A DNA stretch of 64,000 nucleotides, taken from contig CAXKWD010000004.1 in NCBI GenBank assembly GCA_964059195.1, forward strand, positions 124,964,043-125,028,042, given 5' to 3'. The position numbers and the translations under genes were made by a program. The notes beneath the pieces are model-generated. The model had not been told where the DNA came from. It saw only the letters and a list, made by a program, of their open reading frames with translations, and made no database searches. This document shows, piece by piece, positions 46,701-59,344 of this stretch. The DNA comes from Ectobius pallidus. Taxonomy: Eukaryota; Arthropoda; Insecta; Blattodea; Ectobiidae. Position 1 is the stretch's first letter. Each line of letters starts with the position of its first letter.

Positions 46701-47865
46701 TGCTTTTATTCCTACCTATTCCCATAGGTAAAGTAAAAGTATTGACTACAATTTTATGCATACCGCATAAATTGTAGGTCTAATATAGCAGTTTGTATCC
46801 TTGAGGCTATAATTTTTCATTTTCTGTCGTAAATTATAAACAATGAGATGTGGTAGCTCTATTAATTCCATTGGAAATGAAATTGCTTCATAAATAGACT
46901 ATGAGCGGGAATAATGATATGCTTTTGTTTATTTTAAACAGTTCTATCGTGTTAATTCATTTAAATTTTTTAATTACTGGTAATTCCATTAACTAGAAAA
47001 TAAAGACAAAATAAGCTAGGTTTAAACAGGAAATGAGAAATTATAAATATGGTATTCATCAAAATGCCTATCATTTGTACCAAATGTTCCATTTTCGCTT
47101 GTGTTTGTTAAAAATATTTTTAGTTAATTGGCTGTTGAAAAACGTCATTTTTAAAATAAGAAAGACTATAAAAATAGTGCATCCTGTGAAATAATTAAAT
47201 TAAATTAGGCTTAAGTTTCAAAGCAATTATAGCCTATGCTTAATGAATTGCCATTCTATTGTACGTATATGCAATAAGACCTCTATTGTTTATTACACCT
47301 AAGTGTGTGGAAAGCGCTTTTAAATTAAAGAAACGGAGCTAGAAAATAATATTTTATTTTCAAAGAAAATGTATTCTTCTTCGGTGTTTATTGAAGATTG
47401 ATTGTATTAGATGTGGAATAATTCTCCAGATGAATATTATGTTTCGTATATTCGGAAACTGTACATTACTCAGAGAACAGTCAAAGGTGAGAACATCTCT
47501 AGGAGAACTAGAGAACCCTGAGAAGTTGTGGAAGACATGGATGCATGACGAAACAAAAGTGGTAACCGGAGAGCGTCCTCAGTAATTTCATCTCCTACTT
47601 ATTGTTTAATGTCCAAGAAGCAGTGCCTACTTACTGCACCGGAAATCACACTCGTTACGTCATAATAGCTGTTATGATCGATCCGGACATCCGCAAGAAC
47701 AAAGTTTTGTAGCACGTAAATTTACACTAGCCTATATAAAAACCACGACTGGTGACAACGCACTTTGGAGATTTGCTATAGCTAAATTGACGCTGGAAAG
47801 TTTCTGTACTACAGCAAACGCATGCAGTTTTCACAATGAACAGGTATATCCGGTTTAAAGGTTAA
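43720..47865. other. non-coding stretch without a recognised gene
   Basis: AT-rich sequence. Notable but unassigned are a small perfect hairpin CCTCCATTGGAGG at about 44490 and a stretch at 46440-46620 with repeated GATGAAAAATGATGAAAATT phrases. No coding frame is convincing. Confidence 0.55.
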
Positions 47866-47869
47866 TTTA

Positions 47870-48050
47870 TTCCGTACGAGGATATGGTGAAAATGGAACT
47901 CTGGGCTGGATTTCTTAAATGAGTGCTACCATTATCTGTACAGGACCAGGTGGTGGACAGAAGAAGTGCGGGCACCATACGGGACTTGAAACCTGTCTCC
48001 TGATAAGAAAGAGAAACGCTACTCCAACTGGATGGTATATGCATTACATT
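47870..48050 (-). mobile_element. possible tRNA-derived SINE relic
   Basis: On the minus strand from about 48035: CATCCAGTTGGAGTAGCGTT, then a B-box region ACAGGTTTCAAGTCCCGTAT, then a body to about 47870. The spacing matches a tRNA-like promoter but the stems do not pair. Confidence 0.4.
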
Positions 48051-49038
48051 TCAAGCCAAGACTGTAATAAGGGTTTACTAACATGTTATATACCGGTAAG
48101 AGTGCATTTTATAAAAAACGTAGAGTAAGTTATAATAGCCTATCCAAAACTTAGAGCCCAGTATACAGGCCTACCTAAACAATATCAGTCTTACTAGGCT
48201 AATGGCCATGTGTAACAATCTAGGAATATACACAGCAAAATGATAGGCCTACTAATAATCTCTGCGTCAACGACTGAATGTGTGCAACTCAATATTGGCA
48301 TGTTGTACGCACTTTACACGGAATGACATCCTTGTTTAAGCTTTACATAAATAACAAAGATGGCAGCCTTCTGAATCGTTTTTGAGCTGTATGATATTAA
48401 ATTTTGAGGTTATGCATCCATTCTTAAGGCACTTTGTTATGAAACATTCTCAGCTGCTTTTGAAGTTTTTTGTTTGTTTGCGGGTCTTATTTTTACCCAA
48501 GATCACAGCGTTCTGAAATCAATTTATTGAAATACTTAAATTAGATTTTTTTTACGACAGACGACAGATTGCTGTTTGTGACTGCTCGGACAGACGCGAC
48601 ACTAGCGGAGTGCAGTCACTTTCTTCCTTTACTGCCGCGAGCAAGAAGCTTCGTTTCGAGTAGGTCGTGTATTGATGACGTTTCACACTCAAACCTGGTG
48701 TAACTTTTAGCAGTTATACAGGAATTATTAGTGACACGGCTTACGTAGAACATGTGCGATGATCAACTCCGACATAAGCAACTTTTATTATTAAGGCTGT
48801 ATATTTAATTTCCGCGAGGTAGATATTAAAACTTTTATATTATTTTTTATTGTATTTTTTGTATTATCAATTCTATAGAGATCATAGAGCCACTTAGTTG
48901 TTCGTCCTGATAAAACAAAACTAATACCGATAGACCTACTAAAAATTAAAGATTGAAATTAAATTAAAAAAAAAAAAACTGGATTTTTCACAGAAGATAG
49001 TAGAAAATGTAAACTGCCTGTGTTCAGAAGGTGTAGAT

Positions 49039-49419
49039 CAGTGGTCTTCAACTTTTTTTTTGTTTAAATAATGGGCCATTCTCTTTTTGGTGAAAGACTA
49101 GCGAGGCCTCAATGATTTGTTGGTTGCTTGATTATTAATAACATGATACTTACGTAACTCAAATATAATTATATTACAATATCTGTAGGGATTACTTAAC
49201 ATTAGGCCTATACATATGTGTGTGTTTTATACTTTGTCTTCCACTGTGCAATGTTACTGAATAACACAAAGCACAGTAACATTCTTAAATTTAATGTGTG
49301 ACCTGGCGTGGTTCCTTGTCACTAAATTGTCTATATTGGCATTTGGCATTGTAGTTAAAATAAGTATTTGTTTGCGGGCCGCCAAAAATTAAGCGGGGGC
49401 CGCGGGATGAAGACCACTG
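49039..49419. mobile_element. hAT-type MITE, 381 bp
   Basis: It begins CAGTGGTCTTCAAC and the reverse complement of its right end begins CAGTGGTCTTCATC, the CAGTGGT(C/T)(T)TCAAC type typical of hAT terminal inverted repeats. Inside the right end is a GC-rich GGGCCGCCAAAAATTAAGCG stretch that is also common in hAT MITEs. The flanking 8-mers (GTGTAGAT and GATTAGTT) match only at 5 of 8 positions, so the target duplication is decayed or lost. No coding capacity. Confidence 0.75.
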
Positions 49420-49559
49420 GATTAGTTAAGTCAGAAAAATCCTTTAAATGTTCATCCGGAAATGAGAAAGAAAGCTCAAATGGCAAAGAAGGACTCACAA
49501 GTGTTTAGGAATGTAATGAAGCAATACAAGTACTGTACAATTGCAGTTTTTACAATATC

Positions 49560-49860
49560 ATCCATACAGTTCACTGTCAGGAAGAGAAGGTAATAAACAG
49601 CAGCAGGAAGGTATGAAGGCCAAACCACACAACGTAAAGAAATGAATGAGATTTTTGTGACGTAACACTTAATATGGGGAAGTGTGGTCCACGGTAGGGA
49701 CTTATTGTCGGTTTCCTGACACCCACGAGAATTCTGTCGCGCCCAGGTTGATATCCGGTCCGGATGGACGGATTCAAGGGCCGCTGGCCACCTTCCTTTG
49801 TCACTCAGGTATTTCAGGAAGCGGCCGGCCAACACCACTCAAGATCTCCCATTTCCTGCT
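49560..49860 (-). mobile_element. GC-rich repeat-like segment of unknown family
   Basis: This block stands out from its surroundings by composition. It has two overlapping open frames on the minus strand and one on the plus strand, none with a recognised domain. Phrases such as GGCCGGCCGCTTCCTG and CGGATATCAACCTGGGCG give it the look of a retroelement fragment, but no protein motif or terminal repeat confirms this. Confidence 0.3.
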
Positions 49861-50249
49861 AGCTTATAGCAAGGTTACAACTACTCACTGCCTGAAACTG
49901 ACTCAATGCACTTTATGAATGAAAGTGACCTCATGTCTTACAAGTGGAGGTGGTAGCAGTTTTATTCCGTTACACCTGCCTTACCTAACAATTCATAAAG
50001 ACTCCTTCGACGTTCATATGAGGGTATTTATTCTCTCTGTTAACAAAGGCATGCGTTAATTCTTTCCTTGGTCTGAAAGAGTAAAATTAGACCTCAGCCT
50101 ATTCTGAAATCACTAACCCTTATTTGTAGAAACATTGTTGGATAAGTCCGTCTATTCAAAATGGATTCAGAAAGAAGAAAACAAAAAAAAAGATATGATA
50201 ATTAAATATTGTATGTCGTACATACTCAGTTAGGCGTCAGAGGAGGAAA

Positions 50250-50400
50250 AGCCAAAGATTAACGTTCGGGAGGTCGCGGATTCTATCTCATAGCCAATCT
50301 GAGTTTGAGTTTTCAGCGTTTTCTCCACTCTCAAGGGCCAATGACCGATTGAATTTATTTACTCTCCATCCACCCCAAATGTTTATGTCTGCTTGTCCAT
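50250..50400 (+). mobile_element. possible SINE fragment
   Basis: AACGTTCGGGAGGTCGCGGA followed by TTCTATCTC looks like a degraded pol III B-box region. Downstream, GTTTTCAGCGTTTTCTCCAC and CTCTCAAGGGCCAATGACC resemble the conserved body of arthropod SINEs. Weak evidence. Confidence 0.3.
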
Positions 50401-50879
50401 CACATTTGTTTTTGTAGGCCTATTTAGATAAGGACTTGCGTCGAGTTCGTTCCTCACCAGGGAATTGTGTCCACACTTGATCACAAGTATCGGATCTGTC
50501 TTATATGCATTTGTATGTAGACCCTTCAAAAGGGGAAGATAAACAGGTTCTTAATGATGAGTTTTCTGCCCGAAGAAAGATACAGGTCAGATACGAAGCC
50601 ATGGGATGATGACCACCATGGGCGTCGGCAGAAATGGGTCAGATTCCCCCTCTAGATTTTGGAGTGTCTTATGGTCTAATTATATGTTTGGTACTCTATG
50701 CTTTTGCGTACCTGCAGTTGTTGCAGGGAGAATAAAAAATATAAATATTTTATAACCACTTTAGCAAGTATTGTTATAACTGCATCAGTGTCACCAGGTT
50801 GTTGCTCGACAGAACGTAATTTCATAATTTAGGAATTTATCAACAATGAAAACTGCCGCTTACGTTTTATATCGAAATG

Positions 50880-51268
50880 AAAATCGTCTCCTGATATGAC
50901 AGCCATTTTGAGTCTGTAACTGTGTGTGCATCATAATGCTTCCAAATCAATAGCGTTAAATTCATAACAATGAAGAATGTATGGGCCTACAGTTAACATG
51001 TATAATAATAAAGGTGCCGTGCGGAGCGCGAGAATGGAAGTGTACACTCGCTTCCTCAGTGGCCCTACAAATGTTCGTACCGCAGTCCGCTACCGCTCCA
51101 CGGCACCCTGGACAAAGATTATCATTGTCCCCCTACATCAGCACCCAACAGAGTAGGCCAGTATTGCCAGTTTCGGAAAACTGTGTCAGCTTTTGATTTG
51201 GAAGCATTATGATGCACACATAGTTGCAGACTCAAATAGGCTGTGCCTTGCGACTGACGTTCATTCAC
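50880..51268. mobile_element. inverted-repeat element (MITE or foldback), about 0.4 kb
   Basis: Left arm 50900-50950 contains GAGTCTGTAACTGTGTGTGC and ATCATAATGCTTCCAAATCA. The right arm 51193-51245 contains the reverse complement with few changes (TGATTTGGAAGCATTATGAT, GCACACATAGTTGCAGACTC). Arms are about 50 bp, possibly longer outward with decay. The 240-bp interior is GC-richer (GTGCCGTGCGGAGCGCGAGA) and encodes nothing recognisable. No clear target duplication, so superfamily unknown. Confidence 0.75.
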
Positions 51269-51269
51269 A

Positions 51270-54075
51270 CCAGGTTCACCTTAAATTGTAATAGAAACTA
51301 CCCAAGACGTATTCCTTAAATCTTTGCACATAAAACGCCAGTGCCAAGTGTCACCACGCCACAAATTCCTAAGCATTTTGTGCCCCTAGTGCCGTGCATT
51401 CTTGGGCATTTATCCAGTCTTCCCATTGGTAAACGTGTGCCTGGGCCAATACATTTCTTCGATTGGCTTCGTAGCGTTTTATACTTAAGTTTTGAAACCA
51501 CAAGTGCCATTGTAAATAGGATACAACAAAAAGCACTTCACTTGCATAGAATCGAGATTTAAAGTAGACTGAGCATACGTGGTTCCGATGTTTCTGGCCT
51601 AGGACTGACCAGAAAGCGGGAACATTTCTCCGAACAAGAGTAGAGCTAGAGAAAAGTTTGCCACATCTTTCAGTCTAATAAAATAAGAATCGTCGTAGAT
51701 ATTTTGTTCATGTTGTCCTTATAATCTCAAGAATCGTGGTGTTTGGAATTATATTGAGTTTGTCCTCCCCCCTTGCCTCTCGCTGGATGGGGAAAACGGA
51801 TTAAGAAATAAAAGATAGAAAAACAGAAAAATAGGCCTATATCTCTTGAATGGTATGTTCCGAAAAAAAAATTAAACTTGATGAAAATTTTAGTAGATCT
51901 ATAATTTTGTTTGGCGAATAGACCTGCTCATATATGGCAGTTCAAGTCGTATCGTGAATTATCTCGATATTAATAAACATAACTTAGGGCAACAACTTAA
52001 GTGGACGCTTTGGGAAAATTAATTATTCTCTTAAAAGAAAGGTGATAAGTGTTAGGTTTGGCCTTAAATGCCAGACCACTCAACACCATTTCTCAGAATC
52101 TCCCCGTAGGGGTGCCCATTTTAATTCATTAACCTAAATAATTAAGCAATTTTAGCTACACAAGTTACTAGCTCATGCCATTATTCAAATGTCTCAAGAT
52201 TGCTTTGACATGAACATTACTTTCTGAAGTCCAGGTTGTTTGTTCTCATTGGAACTTCTTATTCAACATAATGGAACATTTGAGTAAACTAACCGCGTGT
52301 GGAGTTCATTTGTACAGAAGATATTGGGAGGACCGTAAAACGTGCTAGGAGATAAAATCTCAGTTCGAAATTAATCAGTCGCTTATCATGTGAACCATCA
52401 AAGGGTCAAATTTGAAGGAATGGAGTTAAGGTGAATTTATTGAGTGAGATTCGGATTTTGATGAACGTTCTGCGCGGGTAGGTGGAAAGACCTGAATGCA
52501 AGAGGCTGCGAAGTGATGAGACGGGACGCGTGGCACCACCACCCCCCTCAAGTCTTCATTTCCTTCCTTCTTCTACACTACCCCTACAATTCTTTTCTTT
52601 CTTCCCCTGTACATACTCTTTACTTCTCATGTAACTACCCCCCACAGTATGTAGACCAGAGCTTGCTGCTTGTGTATTGATTTTGCTTTTCTGTTCCTCC
52701 AAGCTCATGAATCAATGGCCTCAAGTCGTGCCTGTGCCTTCCCCGTGCAGCAGTTAAGAAGAGCTGGGGAGAAAAAGAAAAGGGTTGAAAAGAGAGTTGG
52801 GAGGGTAAGGAGATGTGAGAGAACGAGGGAGAAGTCTACATGACTACTGCTGGTACTGCTAAAATGCTATCCCTTTATTTTTTCCCCTTTTTCTCTTCAT
52901 CTCTCGTTTTCTGTTGAGTTACAACCTATGGGATGAGGAAGATCACATGCATGAATGGTTTATATATATAAAACAAACTGTCACAGCCTTAGGATCCTCG
53001 AGACCAAGAAATTGTTTGCAAACATTTTTGCATTCAGAATCTACTCATTTCCGTCAATATTACCGAGAACAAGCATTTCTCAGAAAAGTCAGCCAACAGT
53101 AAAGAATGGAATGGCTCATGTAAGTCATAGAGATGACGTTCAAAACATTCGCAAAGATTGTATCTAGTAATGTATTGTTATATAACTATATCATATCATA
53201 ACGGTAGAAATTTACTGTCGTAACCGTACACTGAATGATAAAATTAATAGAAACAAAAATTAAGATACTCGTATTGGAAGAGAATAATGTCATCCTCGAA
53301 GACATTTAAGATTCTAGTAAATGAAGTTTTAATGTTTCCCCCCCCCCCCATTCATTCATGAACAGAACTGCTTGGCTTTAGGTTAAATTCAACTATGATA
53401 TTTATTTTTATCTTGTATCAACAACAATAAGACCTTGGAGCACCGTATGGTAAATAATAAATCAGGAACGGATTAGGAGACATCAGCTAACTACTTGAAT
53501 TGCCAGCACAGGGGTTGGTTGACCTCTCTCTGCATGCTACCCACCACTGCCTTCTTTTAAAAAGACTGGGGAGCTTTGATTTGCTTGATTTCAAAATCAA
53601 CTATTGCTCAGTAGCCTAATACAAATGTATTGCCATCATATTCATGGTAGCGATCCCCAATAGGCATACACTTCTTGGCCTAATTAACTACGACCTCAAT
53701 GGTTTTGAGGACACTAATGGGTTAATATAACATAAGAAAACAAGCACCTTTCAATATAACTTATAACTAGGCCTCGGAAGTTGATGAAATGTCATCTTCG
53801 TTCTGAGACATCACAGACAATGCAGGCTGTAGTATAAATTCATCTCTCCTCAAAGCAACAAAAATAGCTTACTTTGTTTTTTATTTTTGGCATTTTATTG
53901 TCTACTGTTTTTTTTAGGAATCTTTCATTCTTTCGTTGCATTTTTCGCTATTTTGTCTTTTCCAACATTACAGACAAAGCGATCTCATAATATCTTAGCT
54001 ATGAGCATCCATTAATAAATAGGCCTATAGTAAACGTAACAATAATAATAATAGTAAACATAATAATAGAAGTAG

Positions 54076-54127
<52 letters not shown>

Positions 54128-54740
54128 GGCCTACATTAATCTTGTCCTTTATTATTATTTATTATTATACTGTTGTATAGGCTATGCGTTTTTTGAAATA
54201 CATATTTAAAAATATTGAATTATTTTTTCCGGTTTTTCATGTCATATTTTCATAAATTTAAGGCCATATTACAAGCCATTTTTCAAGCAACTTAGATAAT
54301 CATCTTTAGAGGTCTACATATAACCGAAAGAACAACATACCGGTAACCCGTTTTTATCGTTCTACTTCTGTTTTTTTTAATCATTTACAGTATTCCTCAT
54401 TATTAAAAACATGAAGTAAACATATGATGATTGGATCTCTCTTGAAGCTATTAATTTTGAGAGATTTTGCTGAATGCAAGACAAAAAACTCTGTACATTT
54501 AAATTACCAGTTCAAATTTACACCAACTGGGAAATTCACGAAGACCAAAACACACATAAATTAACCTCAGAAGACGACAATATACCTTAGCTTATCAGGA
54601 CACAAGAAACAGGACAAATTGACATAACCATTTTACAACTTTCTTTTAGCTAAAAGAAAATCGGAGTGTTAGGCGAGGGTTGAAATGAATGTAAGACTGC
54701 GTCCATAGGTCTACTACAAAAGGGATTTAGGGTAGCTTCG
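51270..54740. other. non-coding stretch without a recognised gene
   Basis: Mixed unique and simple sequence. A C run lies at 53339-53349 and a TA microsatellite at 54079-54124. The part 52075-52300 is unique-looking with TTTTAATTCATTAACC and AATAATTAAGCAATTTTAGC. No coding frame is convincing. Confidence 0.55.
54079..54124. repeat. TA dinucleotide microsatellite
   Basis: About 23 uninterrupted TA units. Confidence 0.95.
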
Positions 54741-54762
54741 ACTACTTTTGTGGCTACATCAG

Positions 54763-55381
54763 CTAACGAAAGGTGTCGTCCACATTGGCACAGGTGCACA
54801 TCGGCACAGTCGCATTTTCGTGTACATCGGCATAGTATTTTTATCTTGTAATATTATCGGGCTCATCGCCACACAACCCGTTGGGGCCAGGGGTGGACAT
54901 AGAGACTCAAACCTACAGCCTCCTTCACCACGGCTCCAAGGCAGCACCCCTTAGCTACTGCGGCTAAGGAAACCGGCCGTTGATATCGTAGATAGGTTAA
55001 GTCAGGTTAGGTTAGGTTAGGTTAGGTTAGGTTAGGTTAGGTTAGACCAGATTAGGTTAGGTTAATTCAAAGTTTCATTCAATCGCAGGCAGATACTTTA
55101 TGAATGATTTCTAAACAATGGAATTATAACATTAATGTACACGGTATGTATCTATAATAATAAAAGGAAGTATTTGTCTTTCTATCTAGCAGTTACTGTG
55201 AACTCCATTGCATTCAATACGATAATGTGATTCCAACTTTGTCTCTTTGTCCATCCCTACGAAGGGTGTGTGGCGATGAGCACGATGATATTGCAAGATA
55301 AAAATACTATGCCGATGTGCACGAAAATTCGACTGTGCCAATGTGCACGTGTGCCGATGTGCACGCAACCTAACGAAAGGT
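54763..55381. mobile_element. foldback-type element enclosing TTAGG repeats
   Basis: Arms 54775-54879 and 55264-55369 are reverse complements of each other over about 105 bp with modest divergence (for example GGCATAGTATTTTTATCTTG left, CAAGATAAAAATACTATGCC right). Each arm carries short internal repeats of the type GTGCACATCGGCAC. The arms are bounded outside by the same 12-mer CTAACGAAAGGT in direct orientation (54763-54774 and 55370-55381), which looks like a target duplication. The 385-bp middle contains the TTAGG array and AT-rich sequence. No protein is encoded. It resembles foldback elements, but a 12-bp duplication is unusual. Confidence 0.75.
55004..55065. repeat. interstitial TTAGG (insect telomere-type) array
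   Basis: About eight perfect units of TTAGG (read as GGTTA on this strand) at 55004-55045, then a degenerate part with two more units to 55065. TTAGG is the ancestral insect telomere repeat. The array is inside the foldback element and far too short to be a telomere. Confidence 0.9.
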
Positions 55382-55394
55382 TACATTATTTGAG

Positions 55395-55437
55395 GAATGC
55401 TCTCGTCGTCCTCATGGACCCAGGTTGGGAACCGCTG
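55395..55437. mobile_element. lone hAT-like terminal sequence
   Basis: CCCAGGTTGGGAACCGCTG at 55419-55437 reads on the other strand as CAGCGGTTCCCAACCTGGG, the classic hAT terminal sequence. I did not find a matching opposite end, so this is at most a solo end or truncated copy. It lies immediately outside the foldback element. Confidence 0.45.
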
Positions 55438-55439
55438 CT

Positions 55440-58400
55440 CTATTGCATTCTACAAGACTGAAAATATATCAATGTTTTGGCGAAATCCATTAGGTAGTTA
55501 AGTGACAATTTCCAGCCACATAATGAAGAAATTAAATCGTGACTTGCGGAGTACTTTAATTGAGAATATAATGTTTAAATTTAACCTGTGTAACATTCAT
55601 TACGATATTGGACATATTTATTGATTTCAAATAATAATATTACACATTTAAAATTTGAACCCAAAAGAGCAAACGCTTGTACTCGGGATTATATACTGCT
55701 ATATAAAATGCATAGTCATAAAAGTTTAATTATAGAAATATTTTACTCAGTAGGTCTATCTAGAACAGTAAAACTTTATAAGCCTTCGATGTTCAAAATC
55801 TAATGAAGTGAATAACATTTGGTTGAAGGCTATTTTTTCACTGGCCTGCACTCTCTCCCTATCTCTGTGCTGTCTTTTATCTTTGATTTGGCCTTGGCAG
55901 TATCGATTTGATGAGAAAGATGAGCGTTAGGTATCCACGGAGAAAGAAATGAATAGTTTGATTGCAGTGCTCTCTCTCATATGTGGTGTATGGTCACCCA
56001 CTACTGCTCTATAAGTAGCACTATACTAATCCCCAGAATGCATAAGCACTTCGCATACAGTTTTCAATACCTAGCTCTCGCTCTCTCTCTCTCTCCATAT
56101 AGCTAGGCTGGTGTATAGTGAAGAGCAAAGCCGTGGACATGATCGGCCACAGGGAAGGTTGGGACTGATCTATATGCACTTGATCCCTCCAGCGAGCATC
56201 ATTAGTGCCATGGTTGCATGTTCTCTCTGGAATGCACTACTAACGCATATTGCTAGTGCAATAGTCAAATGAGAGCTACTTCTATGCAAATGATACGGGA
56301 TTTTTGTTTGTTTGTATGGCTACTTTCATCTAGGGAGAAGGGGAATTCTGATGAAGAGTCTAAGAGTTGATACACTCAGGACAACTCAACATTTAACATA
56401 CTTACTGTGAACGAAGTTGAGTTTTCATTAAATGCAATGAGTGTACTGAGAATCCGTTTTAAATTATCTTTTCGTACAATTTTTAAAAATCGATTTCACC
56501 AACTTCTCAGTTTATTAGATTGATTTTTTTTTCCACTTAGGATTCCTATGTTGGTTGAGGTACATATCCAACTTTTAGCTGTTCACTAGTTGATGCGATC
56601 CTCAATAACGATCCACATATCCAATTCCTATGCGTTTGGACCCGTTGTCTTAGTACTTAAAAGCTTACACCCATACAGCTTCCATAAAAAGCGATATTGG
56701 TATGGGTTATTAAGAAAAGTTAGGTATATTAGGTCTATCTAAGCCAGTTCCAGAAAGAGATGTACTAGGCCTACATATGTATTGACTATGAACTGCTGAA
56801 TACATTACTTCGCTCCTTAGGATATAAGTTACTGACATGTAATAAATACAAGCCTGTAAATTGTGGACATGGGGTTTTATGCTAGTCTAAGTTAATAATT
56901 ATTTATTTTAAAATAAGTTGTGTTCGCTAATAAATTAATAAGTTATACTGAATTACATATTACAAAAAAAAACTAATGTGGGATAAAGAAACTGTTATAA
57001 CCACTTTCGTGCTAATTGCATAGGCCATTAGCATAAAATCAGTGAAGCATTCAGAAACTTATGAGAACAGATGGCGAACTTGAAACTCCTATAGACTTAC
57101 TGTCCGTTCACACGACTTTTTAAAAATATCCAGTAAGTTTCGAAGGTGACTTACCGTTACCACCGCAAAGGAAAGGCGCAGAACATTATGAGTAATTTTC
57201 AAAGGTGAGGCAATTTACCATATGTCTTTCCTGGTCTCATCAAGCCATAAGTTTGCCGTTTGATATGTTTGAAATTTGTGTAAGTACAGCAGAATGAGTT
57301 GGTTGGTGGAGAGGGTGGAAGAGGTAACGAACACGCAAGCTGTCACATGGGTTCCCGCGAGGGTGAACTATGCGATACGTCTTGTGAACATCGTCTGTCA
57401 TCTGTTGCAAGTAGTCTACACTTTCCCAAACTTTCACGCTTCTCTGGGTTTCCGTTTGTCCAAACAACTCATTTCCTCATATGGTTTCCACCACCTTCAC
57501 ACCTTCTTAATTTGTTCCTTTCAAATGCGCTGAAATACGTAAGCCTATCTATTCCTGCAAAATCATTCTTAACCAATCAACTACCCTTCCCAGGTAGAGT
57601 AGCGGAAATTTAAAGACGATGACTGAGCACCTTCAGTAGCCTATAGTTTACTGTTACTTATTTAAAAAGGATCGCAAAGGACTCACTTTTCACCTGTTTC
57701 TACTGCAAAGGATGCCATTATGATATCACGAATTGGCTATGACCCCTATGAACAGCAAGTCCAGAAACCTGATGCTCTTATAAAGTGTTTAAATTGTTCA
57801 CGAAGCAATTGCACCTATTTTGGAGACTCTTGTAGGCATTAGCAGTACTTTAAATAGAAACTGAACGATTCGTCTGATCCCCAAAATAGTTTAATTATTT
57901 CACATGCCATAGCTTTGAGTTCCATTCCTTAGGTATTCGATTAGAAAGCGCATAAACTATCTGTTGGATATGGACTAAGTTCAAGCTCGAATCTATTTGG
58001 GCTAAACATGAAACACCACAGAAATAAAGTAAAAAACGACCGGTTGCATTCACCATAAATTTATTATTTTTTTTTTTTACTTCAGTAAATAAGATCTTAT
58101 AAGTTACCCGAGCACGAGCAGTCTGCTCATTCGGGTGTATTTCTAAATAAATATTTGGTTCTTTTCTTTCTTTTTCTTTTCTGTACTTTAATTTTAATTT
58201 TGAAATTTGTAAATGTTTTTTGTTTATTTGTGTATTTTTGTATTTGTATTTGTATTTGTACATAAGTTTGTAAATGTAATTTAAATAAATAAATAAATAA
58301 ATACTATATTTGACATAAGAGTATAGCAATACTTATGAATTTTGTTTTGTAAATATATATTTATTATTTACTATATTGTTCATGTAAATCTGTTATTTTC

Positions 58401-59245
58401 TAACATATTTTACCAGTAGGCTACTCTATTAATTTACTAGTTTCGTTGATTTATAATAGTTTGTTCATGTTAATGTCTTCTTTTGTTATCATTTTGCAAC
58501 ACACTGTACTGTCTTTTCTCGAAATAAGTTACTACTACTAGGCCTAAAACTACTGCGCTTATCCCACCATTTAAGTTAATGTGAGTTCTTAAGCTATGAA
58601 ATAGTCTATATTGCTGTGAAACAGAGAACTTTTTATAGATAATTTATAGTTGATACTTAAGACTTTGTTTACATAGACTATTATGTTCAGCATTAAAGCC
58701 CTGCTATTATATTAATTCTTTTACCCCTGTCAATGACATTTTATCGCAATCTTAAAACAAATAAGATAGAATATAGTGATGCATTTCTTTCTTATTAAGT
58801 ATGTTAGTGGCGTCCTATTCGTACAGATGTAGGAAAAGTTATAGTTTTAGAAAATCTTGGTTCATGTAAATGCTCTGAATTGGTTTTTGTCTTTTTAAAA
58901 TTAGATCCATAGATATGTATTCCTTATATTCAGTGTGCCATCTGTTGTAAGTAATACCTAGGTACATTATAGGCCTACTTTAGATTCGGTCTGATTTTTA
59001 TAAAATTCAGTCTTGATTTCTGTCAGTATTGAAAACTTTCTAGATGTATTTCAATACATATAAATTTAAGAAGGGATGTGACAGATGCAGAGATTGTATA
59101 TAGGCACAGAGAGCAGTTATGAGGCTAATAAAGTAAAGATTAATTTAGTGGGTGGAGGGTGTGGCTAGTGCATGATGGGGGCTGCGCACAGAAAAAAGCA
59201 AGCAGCCAGCTTACTTCATGCAATGAAACATTGATCCATGTCAGT

Positions 59246-59247
<2 letters not shown>
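55440..59247. other. non-coding stretch without a recognised gene
   Basis: AT-rich with some CT-rich simple sequence (near 56075). At 58130-58310 pyrimidine-rich DNA passes into TTTGTATTTGTATTTG repeats and then an AAAT run (58285-58303), which could be the 3' end of a truncated non-LTR element. No coding frame is convincing. Confidence 0.5.
58285..58304. repeat. AAAT tetranucleotide run
   Basis: About five AAAT units at the end of a TTTGTA-rich tract. A possible retroelement tail. Confidence 0.7.

Positions 59248-59248
<1 letters not shown>

Positions 59249-59341
<93 letters not shown>
59249..59341. repeat. GA dinucleotide microsatellite
   Basis: About 46 uninterrupted GA units, the longest simple repeat in the window, followed by an interrupted continuation to about 59362. 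Confidence 0.97.

Positions 59342-59344
<3 letters not shown>

Noticed and set aside
54748..55461. Short frames on both strands (60-68 codons)
   Set aside because: They lie in the arms of the foldback element and arise from its repeated GTGCACATCGGCAC motifs.
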